From: Candidatus Fermentibacterota bacterium
GTDB taxonomy: Bacteria > Fermentibacterota > Fermentibacteria > Fermentibacterales > Fermentibacteraceae
Assembly: GCA_012523605.1 (NCBI GenBank)
Contig: JAAYTY010000149.1
Coordinates: 1 to 9,880, forward strand
Direction: 5' to 3'
Length of the DNA: 9,880 bases
Part shown: positions 7,222 through 9,880 of the stretch, in pieces
How the letters are laid out: each line of letters opens with the position of its first letter
Numbering within the stretch: the stretch's first letter is position 1
Program-made: the position numbers and the translations under genes
Notes under the pieces: generated by a model
Seen by the model: the letters and a program-made list of their open reading frames with translations, nothing else
Databases searched by the model: none
What the model was told of the DNA's origin: nothing

Positions 7222-7240
7222 AGCCTGGATGTCCCTCTGT

Positions 7241-7453
7241 GGCCGGCCGCGCATCCCGGATGCGGAAGGCGCCGCCCTGCAGTCTCCGGAACTTGCCGCG
7301 TCGCGCGGCAGTCACTGCTTACCGCTGCTACCTCTCGGTCCTGACGGGGTTCGCAGGCTGTCGCCGCGCGGGTTCCGGAGCAGGCAAGACCCCGTCAGGG
7401 CCCGGGCGTCCCTGTGAGCCGGGATCGAGCCGCTGCTTCCGGCGCGGTCGGCC
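7241..7453 (-). ncRNA. ffs: Signal recognition particle RNA (4.5S/scRNA type), probable extended form
   Basis: This is the RNA part of the particle that, with Ffh and FtsY, sends ribosomes making membrane proteins to the membrane. The core is plain: GTCAGGACC, a GAGA tetraloop, then GGTAGCAGCGGTAAGC match the helix 8 hairpin and asymmetric loop that bind Ffh. Around it GCGCGGC pairs with GCCGCGC, and CTCCGGAAC (7372-7380) pairs perfectly with GTTCCGGAG (7284-7292), closing a 97-nt rod. The ends are inferred: GGCCGACCGCGC at the 5' end (7442-7453) pairs with GCGCGGCCGGCC (7241-7252) at 11 of 12 positions. The 5' end sits 7 nt after a perfect -10 box. The implied length of about 213 nt lies between the short 4.5S form and the Bacillus type; I could not match an Alu domain with confidence. 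SRP RNA next to dnaX is a known arrangement. Confidence 0.85.
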
Positions 7454-7459
7454 GGAAAG

Positions 7460-7487
7460 ATTATAGCAGGACGGGTTCCTCCGTCCA
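7460..7487 (-). promoter_or_regulatory. Promoter of the SRP RNA
   Basis: A perfect TATAAT (7460-7465) follows TGGACG (7482-7487; four of six matches to TTGACA) with a 16-bp spacer. Predicted initiation near 7453 coincides with the start of the terminal helix of the RNA. It lies just downstream of the stop of the PP2C-like gene and may also serve the dnaX run. An inverted repeat fills the spacer. Confidence 0.7.
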
Positions 7488-7489
7488 GC
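7466..7489 (-). repeat. Inverted repeat within the SRP RNA promoter
   Basis: On the minus strand GC-T-GGACGG is followed by a 6-nt loop and CCGTCC-T-GC: eight pairs with one T-T mismatch. It overlaps the -35 element and the spacer. It lies 17 nt past the stop of the PP2C-like gene, so it could be an operator or the hairpin of a weak terminator; only CTTT follows, after the -10 box. Confidence 0.45.
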
Positions 7490-7506
7490 AAGGTCGGGCG
7501 GCACGT

Positions 7507-8907
7507 TCAGAGTTCCGGGGCGATGAGGATCCGGTAGCAGTCCCCGCCGCCAGGCTGGGCGGGGAGGCCTTCGGCGGGCTCGCCGAGGTAGCAGCTCGGC
7601 TCCTGGCATCTCGACCTGTCTCCGTTGGCGTAGAGGGCGTAGCCCCTGATCCAGGGCGCGCCTCCAGCCACGCTGGACCTGGTCTCGACGATGACGGCGG
7701 TCGAGGAGTCGATCTCGGGGGGGAGGCTCCTGAGCCATGACGCGAAGGAAGGAACGTCCGACTCCCTGACCACTATGACACGGTCAACCGCCGTGGCCGA
7801 GTCCAGGCCTGCACGGACGGCTAAGGCGTCCGCGAGGGGCTCGAGCAGAGAATCGCCGGCCGCGTAATAGACGCCCGGAGGTATGTGCTCATAGGCGGGA
7901 TCGGGAAGAGGGGCGACCCTGGCGGCCAGCGTGTCAGGACCCGCAGGCGCGGAACCGCCCCCAAGGATGATCGCGGGCACGGGAAGCTCCGGCCCCCGAG
8001 GGGCGGAGGCCATAGCCGAATCCACCGCCGCAGCCATCAGTGGCATGACCGTGAACGCGGCGCCCGCGGAGTCTGGCGCCGGGGAGGGAACCGGTTCTGC
8101 GCGGCCTCCCCCTCTTCTTTCACAACGCGGTCCGGCGAGCAGGATTCCGCCGGCGACGACGGCGGCCAGCGCGAGAGGAACCAGGATTCGGAGTGACGGC
8201 ATGTTCGTCCCTCCAAGGAACCCCTGCTGGGTTTCGGGAAAGATCGCGGCGGCCGCCCCCCCCTGCCTCCTGAAGCGGACCCTGGATTCCCTGAGCACCG
8301 ACTCGACGCCGTGCTGGAGCCCTCCTTGCGCAGAGAGCAGGGAGAAGAGCCGCGAGGTCTGGATGTGGCGCCAGACGGCGCCTGTCGCGAGAAGAACGCC
8401 CTCCCCGTCGGCCAGGGACAGGCTCAGCGTCTGCGGCCTCAGATCCTTCTGCCCGAGCTGCAGGGTCAGGTCGCCGACCCTCTGGCGGTAGCCGGGGTCG
8501 CCCGGCGAGAGACCCATCTCTCCCGCGAGCGTGTGCTCGGAGGTCAGCGTCCGCACTCCCCCGGGGCCCGTCAGAAAGGCTCTGCAGCCACCCGCATGGA
8601 CGATCCAGGCATCCCGCCCCAGCACGGCCACGGCTGTCGCCGAACAGCCTCTCAGCTCCTCCGCACGGATCTTCTCCCCCGCCTCGTGGAAGGCCTCCGC
8701 GAGCGCTTCGCCTATGCGGAAGGCCACGCCCTCGGCGAACACGTCGCGCACCGTGGCGACGGCGGTCTCGGCGGAGCGGGCGTCGCCTCCCGTGCCCTCG
8801 GCGACGACAGCAACGGAAGCATAGGGATGCTCTCCCCTGAAGCCGTCGCAGGCGCAAAGGGAATCGTGCCTGCTCCTGCCTCTGAGCATGCTCCAGGCGG
8901 CGATCAC
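7507..8907 (-). CDS. PP2C-like probable pseudophosphatase with one membrane helix and an outer C-terminal domain
   Basis: The first 226 residues follow the bacterial PP2C Ser/Thr phosphatase fold: RHDSLCA (NEDS position), VAEGTGG at 35-41 (ADGMGG), GCSATAVAVL at 87-96 (GTT), HAGGCRAFL at 104-112 (GDSR), TSEHTL at 122-127, GEGVLLATGAVW at 168-179 (DGL) and RRQGGAAAAIF at 213-223 (DN). Metal-binding or conserved Asp are replaced in four of these (Glu37, Gly107, Gly176, and the DN pair), so catalysis is doubtful. A membrane helix follows at about 239-259, then Arg/Gly and Pro/Ala linkers. An unrecognised outer domain (about 330-466) has Cys434, Cys439 and Cys457. The GTG at 8907 follows AAAGG by 8 nt. 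A strong ribosome-binding site precedes the in-frame ATG at 8202, just before the membrane helix. A role in phospho-signalling is possible but unproved. Confidence 0.85.
   Translation of the reverse strand: MIAAWSMLRGRSRHDSLCACDGFRGEHPYASVAVVAEGTGGDARSAETAVATVRDVFAEGVAFRIGEALAEAFHEAGEKIRAEELRGCSATAVAVLGRDAWIVHAGGCRAFLTGPGGVRTLTSEHTLAGEMGLSPGDPGYRQRVGDLTLQLGQKDLRPQTLSLSLADGEGVLLATGAVWRHIQTSRLFSLLSAQGGLQHGVESVLRESRVRFRRQGGAAAAIFPETQQGFLGGTNMPSLRILVPLALAAVVAGGILLAGPRCERRGGGRAEPVPSPAPDSAGAAFTVMPLMAAAVDSAMASAPRGPELPVPAIILGGGSAPAGPDTLAARVAPLPDPAYEHIPPGVYYAAGDSLLEPLADALAVRAGLDSATAVDRVIVVRESDVPSFASWLRSLPPEIDSSTAVIVETRSSVAGGAPWIRGYALYANGDRSRCQEPSCYLGEPAEGLPAQPGGGDCYRILIAPEL
8200..8214 (-). promoter_or_regulatory. 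Internal ribosome-binding site and ATG within the PP2C-like gene
   Basis: GGAGGG at 8209-8214 stands 6 nt before an in-frame ATG at 8200-8202 (residue 236). Initiation there would give a 231-residue protein starting MPSLRILVPLALAAVVAGG: a basic N-terminus and membrane anchor plus the outer domain, without the PP2C part. This signal is stronger than that of the GTG at 8907. Confidence 0.5.
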
Positions 8908-8976
8908 GGGAAACGCCTTTTTACAGGGGATGCGCTACCGGTCATTGGAGGGTGCGGATTCGGACCGGACTTCGGG

Positions 8977-9052
8977 TGGTGGAGATGAGCGGGCTCGAAC
9001 CGCCGGCCTCTGCCTTGCGAAAGCAGCGCTCTACCAGCTGAGCTACATCCCC
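8977..9052 (-). tRNA. tRNA-Ala (anticodon CGC), CCA encoded
   Basis: The 73-nt body (8980-9052) folds into a full cloverleaf. The acceptor stem GGGGATG/CATCTCC contains the G3-U70 pair that defines alanine tRNAs. The D arm is GCTC/GAGC, the anticodon stem CTGCT/GGCAG has loop TTCGCAA (anticodon CGC, reading GCG), and the T arm has loop TTCGAGC. The 3' CCA is encoded at 8977-8979. GCG is a common codon in this window, which suits this isoacceptor. No clear terminator follows. Confidence 0.97.
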
Positions 9053-9066
9053 ACACCCGGAGGGAA

Positions 9067-9095
9067 ATACTGCACAAATGCACCGCCGGATGCAA
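9067..9095 (-). promoter_or_regulatory. Possible promoter of tRNA-Ala
   Basis: TTGCAT (9090-9095) and CAGTAT (9067-9072) are 17 bp apart in the gap between the AIM24-like gene and the tRNA, with initiation expected a few bases before the tRNA. The -10 match is weak (three of six), so this is tentative. Confidence 0.3.
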
Positions 9096-9098
9096 GCA

Positions 9099-9880
9099 TC
9101 AGCGAGCAACTACTGCCCTTCCCCTGCCAGAGAGCACAAGGTAGCCCGGCATCCCGCCGGCCGCAGACAGGGTCACGCTCTCGTCGCTCAGCAGAAGGCT
9201 GTCCGCCCTCAAGGAGAGGGGGCCGCCGTCTATCTTCATCTCGCGGTAGCTCCCCTCGGGGAACACGAGCGCATCGCACGAACCGCGGGAGACTCTCACA
9301 AGCCCCTGGGTCAGCGCGGTCTCCGCGGGCACGAGCTCGATGTGGGCGTCGAAGGCGGCCAGCGCCTCAGCCCTGGCGATGCGCCCCTCTTCCAGCTTGT
9401 GAACGATTGCGATACCCGCCCGGGAGCCCAGCCAGACGGTGCCGCTGCCGCCCGCCAGCAGCCATCCGCCGATCTCCGTGATGGTGATCTGCCCGTCATA
9501 CGCGACGAGAGCTCGGGGGTTAACGGCGAGACTGCCCTTCTTCAGATCTATCCCCACGAGCAGGTCGTTCTCCAGTTTGGAAATCTTGTAGCTGGCGGGG
9601 GAGGATGCCGGAGTTTGGACGGGCTGCCCGGAAGGCTGAGCTGTCTGCACAACCTCGACCGGTTGCCCGGCCGACGCTTCCGCAGGCTCTTCCCGTTCCG
9701 CGGCGGCTTCCGGCGCAGCCGCGGGCGGGACGGGTGACTCGACCGGAGTTTCGACGATCGGAGCTTCCGCCTGCTCGACCGCCGGCGCGGCCGCTTGCGG
9801 GACGGGAGACTCGACCGGAGCTTCGACGATCGGAGCTTCCGCCTGCTCGACTGCCGGCGCGGGCTCGGGCGCCGCCTGGA
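9099..9880 (-). CDS. AIM24-like domain protein with Pro/Ala/Glu-rich repeat linker, 5' end beyond window
   Basis: The reading frame is open from the right edge to a TGA at 9099-9101, giving 259 visible residues; the start lies outside. The first 90 or so residues are a low-complexity linker rich in Pro, Ala, Glu and Val, with two copies of a 24-residue unit (AEAPIVEAPVESPVP core). The remaining 165 residues are compact and beta-rich with many Gly. Segments such as GSLAVNPRALVAYDGQITIT, LVRVSRGSCDALVFPEGSYR and a final GYLVLSGRGRAVV resemble the AIM24 fold, a family of unclear function named after a yeast mitochondrial protein. The resemblance is by eye only. The linker suggests a link to a membrane anchor or another domain upstream. 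An internal GTG at 9650 is not a convincing start because coding continues upstream. Confidence 0.6.
   Translation of the reverse strand, partial: QAAPEPAPAVEQAEAPIVEAPVESPVPQAAAPAVEQAEAPIVETPVESPVPPAAAPEAAAEREEPAEASAGQPVEVVQTAQPSGQPVQTPASSPASYKISKLENDLLVGIDLKKGSLAVNPRALVAYDGQITITEIGGWLLAGGSGTVWLGSRAGIAIVHKLEEGRIARAEALAAFDAHIELVPAETALTQGLVRVSRGSCDALVFPEGSYREMKIDGGPLSLRADSLLLSDESVTLSAAGGMPGYLVLSGRGRAVVAR
9731..9874 (-). repeat. Two tandem copies of a 72-bp coding repeat
   Basis: Copies at about 9731-9802 and 9803-9874 are nearly identical over the first 50 or so bases and diverge towards the end. Each encodes a 24-residue Pro/Ala/Glu/Val unit of the linker in the truncated AIM24-like protein. 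More copies may lie beyond the window. Confidence 0.85.

Noticed and set aside
7250..7264. Hairpin CGCATC-CGG-GATGCG before dnaX, considered as an SRP RNA terminator
   Set aside because: The stem is short and no T run follows. One arm is also used by the predicted terminal helix of the RNA.
8938..8968. Inverted repeat CCGGTC/GACCGG after the tRNA, considered as a terminator
   Set aside because: The stem is only 6 bp with a 19-nt loop and no T tract follows.
9731..9874. Tandem repeats as a possible CRISPR or integration site
   Set aside because: Two adjacent copies in frame within a coding linker, with no spacers; they are protein repeats.

Overview
This is a GC-rich bacterial chromosomal window in which every supported gene lies on the minus strand, so transcription runs from the right edge to the left. 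GTG or TTG starts are common, neighbouring genes often overlap by four bases, and stop/start pairs are fused. No plasmid, phage, insertion-sequence or CRISPR content is seen. The gene set (SRP RNA, dnaX, ybaB, recR, pgsA, pgpA, cinA, thpR, recA, recX) is core bacterial housekeeping. The protein sequences do not point clearly to one phylum. GC richness, a PP2C-like membrane protein and an AIM24-like protein fit one of the less-studied, mostly uncultured lineages, but that is a guess.

Right part (9880 to about 7507). A protein truncated by the window edge has a Pro/Ala/Glu/Val-rich linker with a 72-bp repeat, followed by a beta-rich domain resembling AIM24. A tRNA-Ala(CGC) with encoded CCA comes next. 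After it is a 466-residue membrane protein whose N-terminal half follows the PP2C phosphatase fold motif by motif but has lost most metal-binding aspartates. It is therefore probably a pseudophosphatase fused to a membrane-anchored outer domain.

Middle (about 7490 to 7213). The only sizeable gap between protein genes is filled by a signal recognition particle RNA. It has a perfect -10 box, a clear SRP core hairpin and complementary 5' and 3' ends, implying a transcript of about 213 nt.

Left part (7212 to 1). One tightly packed run of genes holds dnaX-ybaB-recR (clamp loader, nucleoid-associated protein, recombination mediator), pgsA-pgpA (two steps of phosphatidylglycerol synthesis), cinA-thpR (nucleotide repair/NMN deamidation and RNA 2',3'-cyclic phosphodiesterase), and recA-recX (recombinase and its modulator). 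An unrecognised gene runs off the left edge. Gaps are at most 23 nt and most junctions overlap, so this looks like one operon-scale unit. A likely internal promoter for recA lies inside thpR. The functional themes are replication, recombination repair and membrane lipid synthesis.

I found no complete new defence or mobile system. The items most worth a second look are the degenerate PP2C-like protein with its internal translation start, the SRP RNA with a competing 11-bp pairing, and the unknown gene coupled to recX.
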